Under the pieces are notes generated by a model. It was not told the origin of the DNA. It searched no databases and saw nothing but the letters and a program-made list of their open reading frames with translations. A stretch of DNA of 64,000 nucleotides from Cyclobacteriaceae bacterium (GTDB lineage: Bacteria; Bacteroidota; Bacteroidia; Cytophagales; Cyclobacteriaceae): contig JALHOT010000011.1 of assembly GCA_022842845.1 (NCBI GenBank), positions 35,339 to 99,338 on the forward strand, read 5' to 3'. The first letter of the stretch is position 1, and each line of letters starts with the position of its first letter. Of the stretch, positions 25,978 to 35,532 are shown one piece after another. Made by a program: the position numbers and the translations under genes.

Positions 25978-26427
25978 TTACTTTTTAGTCAGCTCTATCC
26001 AGCTAAAATCGTTGCTTCTGGGTAAGTCTTTGAAAACACTTTGAATAAAGGGTGTAGGAGTTGCCAGTTTACGCTCGATAATATTGATCCAGGCGCCATC
26101 GATATTGACCATGGCAGAAAGGGTGCCATCTTGCTTAGTAAAATGATGTCGCATGCTCCAGCGTGAAAAATCAGCGCTGGCTTTCACCAGCTCTACATCA
26201 ACGGTTACGCTATCGCCAAACTTAATTTCTCTCCTGAAAATAGCTTCCTCTCTGAAGAGGATGGGGCCCATGTGAAGCTCTTCAAATTTTTCTGATGTAA
26301 GCCCGTGGTTATTTAGAAATTCAATGCGGGCCATGGCTCCGTAATCGTAATAGACGCTGTGGCGCAAATGTCTGTTTTGATCAATATCGGCCCAGCGAAT
26401 CTGTATGGGGGTAGAAAATTTCTGCAT
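25978..26427 (-). CDS. Acyl-CoA thioesterase, hotdog fold (4HBT-like)
   Basis: The 149-aa cytosolic protein has the 4-hydroxybenzoyl-CoA-thioesterase-like start IQIRWADIDQNRHLRHSVYYDYGAMARIEFL, with the active-site-region Asp in the D-x-x-x-H pattern. The hotdog beta-strands (RREIKFGDSVTVDVELV, SRWSMRHHFTKQDGTLSAMVNIDGAWIN) follow. It should hydrolyse an acyl-CoA or acyl-ACP; chain length cannot be told. It is a single gene, convergent with psd and divergent from the transporter at 26501. Confidence 0.85.
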   Translation of the reverse strand: MQKFSTPIQIRWADIDQNRHLRHSVYYDYGAMARIEFLNNHGLTSEKFEELHMGPILFREEAIFRREIKFGDSVTVDVELVKASADFSRWSMRHHFTKQDGTLSAMVNIDGAWINIIERKLATPTPFIQSVFKDLPRSNDFSWIELTKK

Positions 26428-26500
26428 GATGCTGTTAACGTATTAATCAAAGCTAAGGATACGAATGGTAAATTAAGTATTTTAGCTAAAACCATTTTCT

Positions 26501-27352
26501 ATGCAGCAGTCTGAACTTACCTCCCTGTTCCTACCCATTGCTTTGGGCATTATCATGTTGGGCCTAGGCCTATCACTTACTGTAGAAGATTTTAAAAGAC
26601 TCACCAAGTATCCAAAGGCCATGAGCATAGCGCTGTTTTGTCAGATGATTCTGTTGCCCTTGCTGTGCTTTGGTCTGGTCATCGCTTTTGAGTTAAACCC
26701 GGTTTTAGCCGTTGGTTTGATGTTGTTGGCGGCCTCTCCAGGTGGCGCCACAGCAAATCTTTACAGCCATCTGTCAAATGGTGATGTTGCCTTAAACATT
26801 ACCCTCACGGCTGTTAATAGTGTTTTGAGTTTATTCACACTTCCCCTGCTCGTCAATGCATCGCTTGATTATTTTCTTGACTCCGGGCAGTATGTGCCTA
26901 TGCAGTTTAGCAAAGTAGTAGAGGTTTTTGCGATTGTATTGGTACCGGTTACCATAGGTATGTTAGTGAAAAGTAAGGCTCCTTCTTTTGCCTTGCGCAT
27001 GGATAAGCCTGTCAAAATTTTATCAGCACTGGTGTTGCTAATCATTATTGTATCTGTAACCATTCGCGAAAAGCAGGTGCTGATTGATTATGCCGGCTCC
27101 TTAGGTCTACCCGTTTTATTGTTTAATGTAATGAGTATGGCTGTTGGTTATTATGTGCCTCAGTTTTTTAAAGTAGAAAAGAAGCAAGCCATCGCTATAG
27201 GTATGGAGATAGGCATACACAATGGCACCCTTGCTATTTACATTGCTTTGAACGTGCTGAACAATTCAACCATGTCGGTGCCTCCGGCTATTTATAGTTT
27301 ATTGATGTTTTTTACAGCCGCTGCGTTTGGCTTCTTGGTTCGAAAGAAATGA
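26501..27352 (+). CDS. Bile acid:sodium symporter (BASS) family transporter
   Basis: The 283-aa inner-membrane protein is almost entirely hydrophobic, with about nine or ten helices. The family motif GLGLSLTVEDFKRL is near residue 21 and AASPGGATANLYSHLSNGDVALNITLTAVNS at about 77-108 marks the sodium- and substrate-binding crossover. A second motif, EIGIHNGTLAIYIALN, is at about 233-250. BASS proteins move organic anions with Na+; the substrate here is unknown. It is a single gene. Confidence 0.9.
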   Translation: MQQSELTSLFLPIALGIIMLGLGLSLTVEDFKRLTKYPKAMSIALFCQMILLPLLCFGLVIAFELNPVLAVGLMLLAASPGGATANLYSHLSNGDVALNITLTAVNSVLSLFTLPLLVNASLDYFLDSGQYVPMQFSKVVEVFAIVLVPVTIGMLVKSKAPSFALRMDKPVKILSALVLLIIIVSVTIREKQVLIDYAGSLGLPVLLFNVMSMAVGYYVPQFFKVEKKQAIAIGMEIGIHNGTLAIYIALNVLNNSTMSVPPAIYSLLMFFTAAAFGFLVRKK

Positions 27353-27372
27353 TTAACAAATGCAGTCATCCC

Positions 27373-27798
27373 CTAAGTCAAATAGTATTTGTAGAGAAAA
27401 ATGGCAATTGGTAGTAAAATAAAAAACAGCATAGAGCCATAAAAAATATAGCCTAATCCCTGGGTCTCAATAGTGCCGAGCATTGCGGCTTCAGAGGGAT
27501 CACTTGGCAGGTATACAATTTTGTGTTCGCTACCTAGAGGAAAAATAGTTTCACCTCCTCTAATGGTAGTTGGGTGACGATGAGTGTAGACGTTCCCATT
27601 AACAAGATACTCTAGAATGGGCGCAGATCGTTGACCGCGGCCATAAGTATAGTCTACTACGATCGAATTTGTAATCTGCCCTTCGCTTGATAGTTTGTTG
27701 TAAAGAAAGTAATAGTAGCCACTAATACCACTGAAGAGCAAACCCAGAAATCCAAATAGGATGAAGAAAATCCGGGTTTGCTTTGACAAAGCGGCCAT
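27373..27798 (-). CDS. DUF3592-like membrane protein
   Basis: The 141-aa protein has an N-terminal membrane segment (about 9-30), a small beta domain with VVDYTYG...SAPILEYLVNGN and VYLPSDPSEAAML, and a second membrane segment (about 113-137). This matches the DUF3592 arrangement of two helices flanking a soluble strand domain. The function is unknown. It begins 5 bases after the homogentisate dioxygenase stop and may be cotranscribed with it. Confidence 0.7.
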   Translation of the reverse strand: MAALSKQTRIFFILFGFLGLLFSGISGYYYFLYNKLSSEGQITNSIVVDYTYGRGQRSAPILEYLVNGNVYTHRHPTTIRGGETIFPLGSEHKIVYLPSDPSEAAMLGTIETQGLGYIFYGSMLFFILLPIAIFLYKYYLT

Positions 27799-27803
27799 GT
27801 AAA

Positions 27804-28997
27804 TTATGGCGTGTTAATTTCGTTATAGGGTTCTGTGGAGGCATCAGTCCAACTCATCGGATAGTTTTTATCTAAAAACTCCAGCGAGTCTGTTGTTAAG
27901 TACAATGGCTTGAAGGTGTCAATCATCACAGCAAGCTCATGTGTTTCTTTCGCGCCAATACTTTTTTCTACAGTGCCAGGATGAGGGCCATGTGGTAAGC
28001 CACCTGGATGAAGTGTAAATGAACCACGCTCAATACCTCTGCGACTCATAAAGTTTCCTTCTGCATAGTATAAAACCTCATCGCTATCAATGTTGCTATG
28101 ATTATACGGTGCAGGAATAGCCAGCGGATGATAATCGAATAGACGAGGTACAAAAGAACAAATTACAAAGTTGCGCGCTTGAAAAGTTTGGTGTACAGGC
28201 GGTGGTTGATGAATGCGCCCTGTAATCGGTTCAAAGTCGTGGATAGAGAATGCGTAAGGCCAAAGAAATCCATCCCAGCCAACCAGGTCAAGCGGACTAT
28301 AATCATACATGTAATGGTGCAGGTAGCCTTGCTTTTTGATCTTCATCAAAAAGTCACCTTTACTTCTATCGGTAATTAATTCGTGTGGTGGTCTTATGTC
28401 GCGTTCGCAGAAAGGAGCGTGTTCCAACAATTGTCCCAGTTCATTTCTATAGCGATTGGGTGTTTCAATCGGTGACGCAGATTCAACAATGAGCAAACGA
28501 AGCGGTCCTTCTTCAAACTCAAATTTGTAGATAACCGTGCGAGGTATAACAACGTAATCGCCCTGCCGTACTTCTAACTTTCCGAATTGCGAAATGAGTA
28601 CGCCTTTGCCATCGTGGATGTAAATCACCTCATCGCCCTCAGCATTTTTGTAGAAGTAATCCATCTTACGCTGAACAGGTGAGCAGATAGAAATGGAGCA
28701 ATCGTTGTTCATGAGCAACACTTTGCGTGCACTCAAATAATCCTGCCCGGTGGTAGTAACCTTAGAAGTATTGAGGTGTGTTTGTCTGAGGCTGTAATCA
28801 TCAATTTGTTTCGCACCGTAGGGCTCTTGCTTTATGATGCCTTTAATGCGCGTTGGTGCATTGATGTGGTATAGGTTCGAATAAATATTAGAAAAGCCTT
28901 CAGAGCTTACCAGTTCTTCTTTGTAGAGGCTGCCATCAGGCTGGCGAAATTGAGTATGTCGTTTGGGTGGAATAGAGCCAAGACTGTAATAATACAT
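27804..28997 (-). CDS. hmgA: Homogentisate 1,2-dioxygenase family cupin enzyme
   Basis: The family opens the aromatic ring of homogentisate in tyrosine and phenylalanine breakdown. The 397-aa cytosolic protein has a double cupin layout, an N-terminal MYYYSLGSIPPKRHTQFR typical of the short bacterial form, and the C-terminal metal-site region with HSNIDSDEVLYY (about 294-305) and HPGGLPHGPHPGT (about 327-340). The His-to-Glu spacing differs slightly from the human enzyme, so a related ring-cleaving reaction is possible. No fumarylacetoacetase or 4-hydroxyphenylpyruvate dioxygenase gene lies nearby. A DUF3592 gene follows 5 bases later. Confidence 0.8.
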   Translation of the reverse strand: MYYYSLGSIPPKRHTQFRQPDGSLYKEELVSSEGFSNIYSNLYHINAPTRIKGIIKQEPYGAKQIDDYSLRQTHLNTSKVTTTGQDYLSARKVLLMNNDCSISICSPVQRKMDYFYKNAEGDEVIYIHDGKGVLISQFGKLEVRQGDYVVIPRTVIYKFEFEEGPLRLLIVESASPIETPNRYRNELGQLLEHAPFCERDIRPPHELITDRSKGDFLMKIKKQGYLHHYMYDYSPLDLVGWDGFLWPYAFSIHDFEPITGRIHQPPPVHQTFQARNFVICSFVPRLFDYHPLAIPAPYNHSNIDSDEVLYYAEGNFMSRRGIERGSFTLHPGGLPHGPHPGTVEKSIGAKETHELAVMIDTFKPLYLTTDSLEFLDKNYPMSWTDASTEPYNEINTP

Positions 28998-29067
28998 AGC
29001 GTGAATTTTAGACTAGCAAAATACTAAAAAGCAAAGGATCAGAACAGAATGAAATTCAATCCTGACT

Positions 29068-30696
29068 TTACATTTTTTGCCTGTTCAATTCAGGCAAGCG
29101 ATCAAACATTTTAATGGCCTTTAAAAAAACCTCATTAGTTTCATTGAATACAGGAAAGAAGCCATCATTACCCCAAATTTTTCTGGCTATTTGGGCCTTT
29201 ACATGAACTTGAAAAACTTTCTTGCGCTCTCTTAATTCTTGGTAATCTGGTTTGACTTTGGCTCGTTTCCCGGCTGCCACAAGTTCCTCAAGCATTTGAT
29301 CGTTTACTTGAAAGCTTACATAAAACTTATCCCAGCCCATTTTCTCTAAAGCCTCACGATTTTTATCAGCATAATCAAACGTATATTCATTAATCGCATT
29401 GGATACATACAGCTCGTTTAAATAGTGGCTGTTAAGTGTTGTGTCTAATGACACAAAATAATCTGGCATAATGCCACCACCACCATATACAGTTCTGCCA
29501 TTTTGTGTTGTGTATTTCAATGAGTCATTAAATTTTATACTGTCTGCATGAAAGAACTCACCCCGGGTATAACGGCTTACAATATCACGATCGTACTCAC
29601 TTCCATCTTCGTAAGGTTTTTGTATCGACCTTCCGCTGGGTGTATAATAGCGGGAAATGGTGAGGCGCATTTCGGAGCCTCCATCCAGATCAAAAGTGGT
29701 TTGAACCAAACCTTTTCCAAAAGTTCTTCTACCAACAACCAAGGCTCGGTCGTTGTCTTGTAAGGCACCCGCCACAATTTCGGAGGCAGAGGCACTGCCT
29801 TCGTTGACTAAAACAATTAAATCACCCTCTTCAAAAGATCCCTTGTTCGTAGCAAATGCATCCTGATCGTATCGACTCGCTTTACCATTAGTAAAAACTA
29901 TTTTATTGCCAGCAGGAAGAAAATCGTCCAACATATTAATGGCCATGTCCATGTAACCCCCAGGGTTTCCTTGCAGGTCAAGTACTAATTTTTTCATGCC
30001 CTGACCTTTCAACTTTTTCAAAGCCGCTTCAAACTCCTGATAGGTAGTGGCGGCAAATCGACTCACTTTTATGTAGCCAATTTCTTGGTCAACCATATAG
30101 GAAACATCTACAGAATACGTAGGTATTTTATCACGAATAATGGTGTACTCTAACAGGTGAGGTTCACCTCTTCGCGCAATAGATACTTTTACCTCGGTTC
30201 CTCTTGGGCCTTTCAGGTATCGCATTACGTCACCTGTCGTGATGCCAACCCCAGCCACAAGTGTGCTATCTACTTTAACAATTTTATCACCTGAACGAAT
30301 CCCTAGTGCTTCAGAGGGGCCGCCACTCAGGGGCGTAACTACTGTAATAGTATCATTGAAAATATTAAACTCTACGCCAATACCATCAAAGTTACCCCGC
30401 AGGCTTTCGTTAGCCTGCGAAGTGTCGCGGGCAGCAATATACACCGAGTGTGGATCAAGCTTGGTAAGCATGTGCTCGATGGCATCGTCTACCAACTCTG
30501 TGGTGTTTACCTTATCTACGTAGTCTTTTTGAATGTAGGTGAGTGCTTCTCTGAATTTTTGAACATCCTTGCCCACATCGTTGGAAAGGCTATTGCCAGA
30601 AGAAAGTTTGCTGCCAATAAAAATACCTACGGCCAGGCCCACACAGAGAACAAGGGGGAGGACTATTTGCGTTTTTGAATTACCAATTTCACTCAT
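29068..30696 (-). CDS. S41 carboxy-terminal processing peptidase (CtpA-like)
   Basis: The 542-aa exported protease has an N-terminal hydrophobic segment (about 11-30), a PDZ domain (about 95-180, with GIGVEF and the GIRSGDKIVKVDSTLV loop), and the S41 catalytic core. The catalytic Ser-Lys dyad is visible: Ser in EGSASASE (S301) and Lys in FGKGLVQ (K328). A C-terminal extension of about 150 residues (VKPDYQELRERKK...) follows. It should trim or degrade periplasmic proteins. It is monocistronic and divergent from the RIC-like gene. Confidence 0.92.
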   Translation of the reverse strand: MSEIGNSKTQIVLPLVLCVGLAVGIFIGSKLSSGNSLSNDVGKDVQKFREALTYIQKDYVDKVNTTELVDDAIEHMLTKLDPHSVYIAARDTSQANESLRGNFDGIGVEFNIFNDTITVVTPLSGGPSEALGIRSGDKIVKVDSTLVAGVGITTGDVMRYLKGPRGTEVKVSIARRGEPHLLEYTIIRDKIPTYSVDVSYMVDQEIGYIKVSRFAATTYQEFEAALKKLKGQGMKKLVLDLQGNPGGYMDMAINMLDDFLPAGNKIVFTNGKASRYDQDAFATNKGSFEEGDLIVLVNEGSASASEIVAGALQDNDRALVVGRRTFGKGLVQTTFDLDGGSEMRLTISRYYTPSGRSIQKPYEDGSEYDRDIVSRYTRGEFFHADSIKFNDSLKYTTQNGRTVYGGGGIMPDYFVSLDTTLNSHYLNELYVSNAINEYTFDYADKNREALEKMGWDKFYVSFQVNDQMLEELVAAGKRAKVKPDYQELRERKKVFQVHVKAQIARKIWGNDGFFPVFNETNEVFLKAIKMFDRLPELNRQKM

Positions 30697-30810
30697 GATC
30701 TACTATAACGAAAATACGAAGCTAAATGTTGGTGACGTTTATCATGCATCAATCATTAACAAAAGACGAACTTCGGGCAAAATTTGATATTTTTTTACTG
30801 GTTTGATTTT

Positions 30811-30818
30811 TATATTTG
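30811..30818 (+). promoter_or_regulatory. Candidate -7 element for the RIC-like gene
   Basis: TATATTTG fits TAnnTTTG and lies 7 bases before the ATG at 30826, so the leader would be almost absent. A TTTG at 30783-30786 is 24 bases upstream. Confidence 0.5.
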
Positions 30819-30825
30819 ACAGATA

Positions 30826-31581
30826 ATGGAGCAGATAAGCTGGAAAAATACGCCAATTGGAGAGCTAGTAGCGCAGAATTATGTGCACGCGTATGTACTG
30901 TTTTATTTTGGCATCAAGTTTTACGAATTTTCTGAGCTAACGCTGGAGCAGGTTTGCCTTAAGAAAGGTTTGCGTTTAGAGCAGGTTTTAAGGGAACTGG
31001 AATCCCCATCCTTGGTGCAGGATGCAGAATTGTCACTGACGGCTTACCCCATCGACCTGATCATTGAATACCTTAAACACGCTCATTTTATTTTTATTAA
31101 GCATAAGCTGCCTTATATGGCTGGTTTGGTACAGTCTTTTAACGCCAGACATGCCGACTATACAGGCATTGAGCGTGATTTGAAGGTGGTATTTCCACTC
31201 TTTGTGGAGGATTTTATTCATCACATTTATGAAGAGGAGGATACACTTTTCAGCTACATACGTGCTTTAGAGCGAGCTGCCAAGGGCAATTATAATCCGA
31301 CCAGGCTTTTTTATCTGCTCGAAAAGAATGCACTCCATAAATTCGCCTCGGAACATGAGGCACATGATGATGAAATGGAAGGGATAAGAAAAATCACGAA
31401 AGATTACGCGATCACGTCAAACACGCCCCTTCACATTAAAGTGCTTTATGCTGAATTAAAAAATTTTGAAAAAAGCTTAATCGTACATGCACGCATTGAA
31501 AACGAAATTCTTTTCCCTAAAGCCATGGCGCTAGAGAACAAGGTCAAAAAACTTTACTTCGAAAGAACGAGGTTTAATTGA
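30826..31581 (+). CDS. RIC/YtfE-like hemerythrin-domain protein lacking the CC motif
   Basis: The 251-aa protein resembles RIC (repair of iron centres) proteins, with an N-terminal ScdA_N-like helical domain and a C-terminal hemerythrin domain. In RIC proteins the first domain carries a GIDxCCGG motif; here the aligned stretch is GIKFYEFSE (29-37), so both Cys are replaced (Y33, E34). The hemerythrin-type His residues and Glu (IYEEED near 143, FASEHEAHDDE near 184, and IHARIENEIL near 229) are present and could bind a di-iron site. The protein may therefore sense or detoxify NO or reactive oxygen rather than repair clusters. It is cytosolic and single. Confidence 0.75.
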   Translation: MEQISWKNTPIGELVAQNYVHAYVLFYFGIKFYEFSELTLEQVCLKKGLRLEQVLRELESPSLVQDAELSLTAYPIDLIIEYLKHAHFIFIKHKLPYMAGLVQSFNARHADYTGIERDLKVVFPLFVEDFIHHIYEEEDTLFSYIRALERAAKGNYNPTRLFYLLEKNALHKFASEHEAHDDEMEGIRKITKDYAITSNTPLHIKVLYAELKNFEKSLIVHARIENEILFPKAMALENKVKKLYFERTRFN

Positions 31582-31600
31582 TGAGTATGATCCTATAAAA

Positions 31601-31637
31601 GTAAAAGACCTGCATTCGCAGGTCTTTTACTTTTATT
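31601..31637. terminator. Bidirectional terminator
   Basis: A perfect 13-bp stem (31601-31613 with 31618-31630, loop ATTC) with A-rich left and T-rich right flanks separates the RIC-like gene from the convergent outer-membrane gene. Confidence 0.85.
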
Positions 31638-31648
31638 AAGCTACAAAG

Positions 31649-33022
31649 TTACTTGCTTCTGCTGTTGTAGCCTTTCTTTTCGTCAGAGCGGTCTCTTCCC
31701 AAAACGATGTTAATACCTGCTCTTCCATTGAAATAACGCAAGTTGCTGGCAAATTTTTCGTAGCTACCGCCATTGGCCAGGTATGATAGCGGCATACGCA
31801 ACAAGTTATCGCCCACTATGTAAAATTGAAAAGGTGTTAAGTTAAGATTGAAGCCGGCTCCAAGATTACCAAAGCCTCCATTGATAGCTGTATAACTAAG
31901 CGATATGCCTGCTATGCGCCAAAATTCTTTATGAGCAGATACAGAAAGGCCAGGATGTAATCTTCCCTGAAACTTTTCCATGAAGAGTAATGCACCAAAA
32001 GTGATTTGCTTCTCCCATTTGTAACTTCCATTCAAGTACATTTTTCCTGGAAGCGGTGTGCGGTAGGAGCCGCTGGCACCTTCTTGTAATTCGAATTTGC
32101 TCTCAATGGAATCCATCTGCGCATCAAAGTAGGCATCGTCACCATCCAGCACTTTTTGCAGGTCTACCCCGGAAAACGTATAGCGAGCTTGCGCTGGATC
32201 CATGCGATAAGCATAGGTGTCGTTTCGCCAATTGATGGCGCCTATATCAAGTACACTGGCTCCCAACGAAATTTTGTCTGTCAATTGGTAAGTAGCCCCT
32301 AAGTCAAGGGCAAGGCCTTTATTTTTCATAAAGTCTTTGACTTCAGCATTATCGATATTTTGCACCCCAGAGGTACGCGCATAAACATCGCCAACGAGCG
32401 TCATGCTGTAGTCATCATTAACCGAAAGGCTTAAGGCTGTATTTTCTGTGCTAACGTTAACGATGCCTCTTAATACTTTTAACTTAGCGCCAACGGTAAG
32501 TTTATTACTGACCACATAGGATGCACCCCATGCGGCTTCCAGGTAAGATGTGGCTTCTACTTGCGGTGAGAATGAGGCAGTGCCATTAATGAAACCAGCA
32601 TTACCATTGATAAACAGGGAAGTCAGATCCTGAGGAATCATTTGCCGTGCAAACACCTTACTGCCAAGTGTCCAATTAAAATAGAGATGCTTTCCGAATT
32701 TGATACCTAATCTGAAAACTTCTACGTCTCCACCAGTTGTGATATAATTCTTTTTATTCAAAGAACCATTAAATCTCACCAGATCGGCTACCAGTGAGTC
32801 GCCCCTTCTAACAGCCAGGTCGCTATAAGAAAAACTGCTGTTAGAATAGTGTGCATGAACAGAAGAGGGGCCAACGCCTAAAACAAATTTATAGTTGGGT
32901 ACGAAGGCCGGATTATAATTAACATGCTGTGGTACCCCGGATAGGGTATACATGGTAGCTTCAGGTTGTGCATAAACAAGTACAGAACTCAAAACTATGA
33001 AGATGGTAAGCAAGCGATTCAT
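31649..33022 (-). CDS. Outer-membrane beta-barrel protein, DUF5723-like
   Basis: I start at the ATG complementary to 33020-33022, giving a clean signal peptide (MNRLLTIFIVLSSVLVYAQ, 457 aa in all); a 15-residue longer version has no signal-like start. The early YTLSGVPQHVNYNPAFVP segment (about 23-40) and the later NLTPFQFYIVGDN and GRAGINIVLG match the DUF5723 type of Bacteroidota barrel proteins, which resemble PorV/FadL-type barrels in layout. No catalytic motif is seen. It follows a lipoprotein gene by 41 bases, and the pair is probably an outer-membrane complex. Confidence 0.7.
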   Translation of the reverse strand: MNRLLTIFIVLSSVLVYAQPEATMYTLSGVPQHVNYNPAFVPNYKFVLGVGPSSVHAHYSNSSFSYSDLAVRRGDSLVADLVRFNGSLNKKNYITTGGDVEVFRLGIKFGKHLYFNWTLGSKVFARQMIPQDLTSLFINGNAGFINGTASFSPQVEATSYLEAAWGASYVVSNKLTVGAKLKVLRGIVNVSTENTALSLSVNDDYSMTLVGDVYARTSGVQNIDNAEVKDFMKNKGLALDLGATYQLTDKISLGASVLDIGAINWRNDTYAYRMDPAQARYTFSGVDLQKVLDGDDAYFDAQMDSIESKFELQEGASGSYRTPLPGKMYLNGSYKWEKQITFGALLFMEKFQGRLHPGLSVSAHKEFWRIAGISLSYTAINGGFGNLGAGFNLNLTPFQFYIVGDNLLRMPLSYLANGGSYEKFASNLRYFNGRAGINIVLGRDRSDEKKGYNSRSK

Positions 33023-33063
33023 AGAAGGAATAAGTAAGTGGGGGTTTCTGAAAGCTGGGCTCA

Positions 33064-34656
33064 TCATAAGTCAACATTTAGTTTAACCTTAGCTTTCAAG
33101 CCTACTTTAATCTCCAGTTTATCGATAGCCCTGAACTTTACATTCTTAGGATTATCCGCTGTTTGCAGGGATGCTACCAAAACTATTTTTTTAGCATCAA
33201 ATACCTTGTCAATTTTTTCTTTGGTTATATCAATTTCCAGATTCGTTTCGCCTGCTGTCGTAGGGGTTCCGCTGGGATCAGTACTGGCTCCCTTAATAAA
33301 TTGACTATCGTTAGTATTGATGAGAGCATCGATCACAGAAAGATCTTCACGCAGCAGATAGAGTTGAACCGTAGCATCGATAGGTAGTTTATTAACAGTA
33401 CTGATTCTTAGCAAGGCTGATTCTATTTCTGAAGATTCAATGTCTCCCAAATCCAGATCGATGGTGTCTTGCAAGACGATGTTGCTGGCATTGCCAATAA
33501 AAGGAACTTCGACCGACATGCGAACTTTAAGTTCAGCATCACTTTTACAAAAGTTATCGCCATCAGTAAGTCCCTGGTTAATACGAGCGCTTACATTATA
33601 GTAAAATTCTGTTGGGGCAAAGTCAAGCAGGGCTTTGGCATTGGTAACAGCTACGGATGTGAAAGCAGAATCGCCCATTGTGCCAGGAACGGCTGCTGTG
33701 ACGGGGCTTGATGGATTGAGTTGTACTCCTAAACGTCCACCAGTTTTACGTGCTTCGAGTGTATTAAAAATTACATTTACCGGAATACCATATTCGTTGA
33801 TGACAACGAAAGAAATTTTAGGATTGGCAATCGAAACATCAACATCTTCAAATACATTTTCAAACGCACCGATGACTAAGGTTTCATCGGGCAAATCGGC
33901 AGTTTGATCACCAAAAAATCCTTTGATGTAATCGAAGTTCACATTAACAAAATCAAGGGTAATATTAAAACGCGTTCCTGATGGAATGGCTGAGGCTGTT
34001 GCGCCACTTCTAGCGGTAACCCTTACTTGTGCTTCGAATACATTGTTATTTAATAATGCCCGGTACCCAGCAATGGAAACAGTTTGTGCGGCACCACCAC
34101 TCTGAAGAGTCTGGCTAAGGGCTACACCATTACGGGTAAATGAGTTTAATGTTATCTGGCCCTCAAACTGGAGGTTTGGAATAACGGGATTCGTTTGGGC
34201 AGTAATTCGCAAACTGCCAGTGGTGAACAGGATTTCATCCAATTTTTCAGGATCAAAGGCTAAATCGAAGCTAACATTGCCTGCCGGAAGTTGTAAGGTT
34301 GAGTTGCTCGGAACAGGAATTGGATTCGGGCTTGTGTTAATGTTGAGTCCCCGGGTTACATTCTTATCCGGGATTTGGAGCAACTCGCGAATGCCTTGGG
34401 TCTTTAACGTTTGTTCATATGCCAGATACACCACATCCTTATCGGGGCCACTTTGATAAATTTTGATATTAGCCGAATCAGCATCATTTAAAAGATCTTG
34501 TATGCTTAAGCTACCATAGGCCAGTGGTATGGCAAGTGTTGGAGCGGTACTTATAGATTCAAAATCAGTATCCAGGAGATTATTGAAATTACAACCTGAG
34601 AGCAGTGAGGCAGCAATAAAACCTGCACTCCACCAGGTTTTGTTCTGGGTTTTCAT
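33064..34656 (-). CDS. Large lipoprotein of unknown function
   Basis: Starting at the ATG complementary to 34654-34656 (a TTG 6 bases earlier is less likely), the 530-aa protein has a signal sequence and lipobox LLSGC (Cys at about 22). It has repeated beta-strand segments of moderate hydrophobicity, with alternating patterns such as LRITAQTNPVIPNLQFEGQITLNSF and FNITLDFVNVNFDY. It has no enzymatic motif I recognise. It is probably an outer-membrane lipoprotein working with the barrel encoded 41 bases downstream. It is followed upstream by a 110-base gap. Confidence 0.7.
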   Translation of the reverse strand: MKTQNKTWWSAGFIAASLLSGCNFNNLLDTDFESISTAPTLAIPLAYGSLSIQDLLNDADSANIKIYQSGPDKDVVYLAYEQTLKTQGIRELLQIPDKNVTRGLNINTSPNPIPVPSNSTLQLPAGNVSFDLAFDPEKLDEILFTTGSLRITAQTNPVIPNLQFEGQITLNSFTRNGVALSQTLQSGGAAQTVSIAGYRALLNNNVFEAQVRVTARSGATASAIPSGTRFNITLDFVNVNFDYIKGFFGDQTADLPDETLVIGAFENVFEDVDVSIANPKISFVVINEYGIPVNVIFNTLEARKTGGRLGVQLNPSSPVTAAVPGTMGDSAFTSVAVTNAKALLDFAPTEFYYNVSARINQGLTDGDNFCKSDAELKVRMSVEVPFIGNASNIVLQDTIDLDLGDIESSEIESALLRISTVNKLPIDATVQLYLLREDLSVIDALINTNDSQFIKGASTDPSGTPTTAGETNLEIDITKEKIDKVFDAKKIVLVASLQTADNPKNVKFRAIDKLEIKVGLKAKVKLNVDL

Positions 34657-34766
34657 GAGCAATTGATTAAAGCCTATAAAACTATCAGAAATATTCTGAC
34701 TTATAAAGATTTATAGTTCCTTTTGCGACTAAGTAACCCTGCCAGAGTAAATATTTAGAGTAACAC

Positions 34767-35528
34767 TTACAGCATGTATTCAACAATCACGGCAATTAGC
34801 GCACCAGAAATAGCCACTGCTAATTTTCTTGCATTAAAATGATGATCAGGGCTGCTTTCAAATACAATGGTTGTGGAGATGTGTAAAAAGTTTCCGCTGA
34901 CTAGCGCGTATAAATAAATTAAAGCATTGCCCGATAAAATTTCTGTTTCTGCAAGGTAGGAGCTAATTAGCAAACCCAGAGGTGCAGCAATAGAGAAACT
35001 GATGAGGTAAGGGATGGCCTGCCGTTTTGAGCCTAGTTGAAAGGCCAATACTGTCATGAGGGCAAAAGCAGCTGGCGCCCGATGCAGTGCTATACCCAAA
35101 AGGATGGCATTCATATCATAGTGAGGCCCCATTTGCAATGGCTGTGCTAGCATACCGCCTTCTAAAAAGGCATGAAGGCATAATGCGGCCAATAATACTA
35201 TAGCGGATACTTGCCTGTGATGGTGTGAATGATGAGGATGGTGATCCGAAGAATGTGTATGAATATGCCCATGCTCGATTCCATTCGTAAAATACTCCAG
35301 CACTTGTTGTAGAAAGAAGCCCGCCAATACAAACAATCCAATCAATTCGGCACCTACAGATTGGTGATATAATTCCGGAAGAATATGCGTGACGGTTATT
35401 CCAAAAAGATACGAACCAGCAAAAACAAGCAGTAAACGGAAATTACTATTGCGTGCATTGGGCACAAAGTACACCAACAGGCCGGATAATAGTGGTGTGA
35501 GAAAAAGGACAAGCAGTTTTACTGTCAT
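34767..35528 (-). CDS. ZIP family metal transporter
   Basis: The 253-aa inner-membrane protein has about eight helices. The metal-path motifs are visible: GITVTHILPELYHQS (about 43-57) and LHRAPAAFALMTVLAFQ (about 152-168). A loop of about 20 residues near 86-108 is very His-rich (HGHIHTHSSDHHPHHSHHH), typical of the ZIP cytoplasmic loop that binds zinc. It imports zinc or another divalent metal. Its start is 4 bases after the stop of the apbE gene, so the two are cotranscribed. Confidence 0.88.
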   Translation of the reverse strand: MTVKLLVLFLTPLLSGLLVYFVPNARNSNFRLLLVFAGSYLFGITVTHILPELYHQSVGAELIGLFVLAGFFLQQVLEYFTNGIEHGHIHTHSSDHHPHHSHHHRQVSAIVLLAALCLHAFLEGGMLAQPLQMGPHYDMNAILLGIALHRAPAAFALMTVLAFQLGSKRQAIPYLISFSIAAPLGLLISSYLAETEILSGNALIYLYALVSGNFLHISTTIVFESSPDHHFNARKLAVAISGALIAVIVEYML

Positions 35529-35532
35529 TGTT

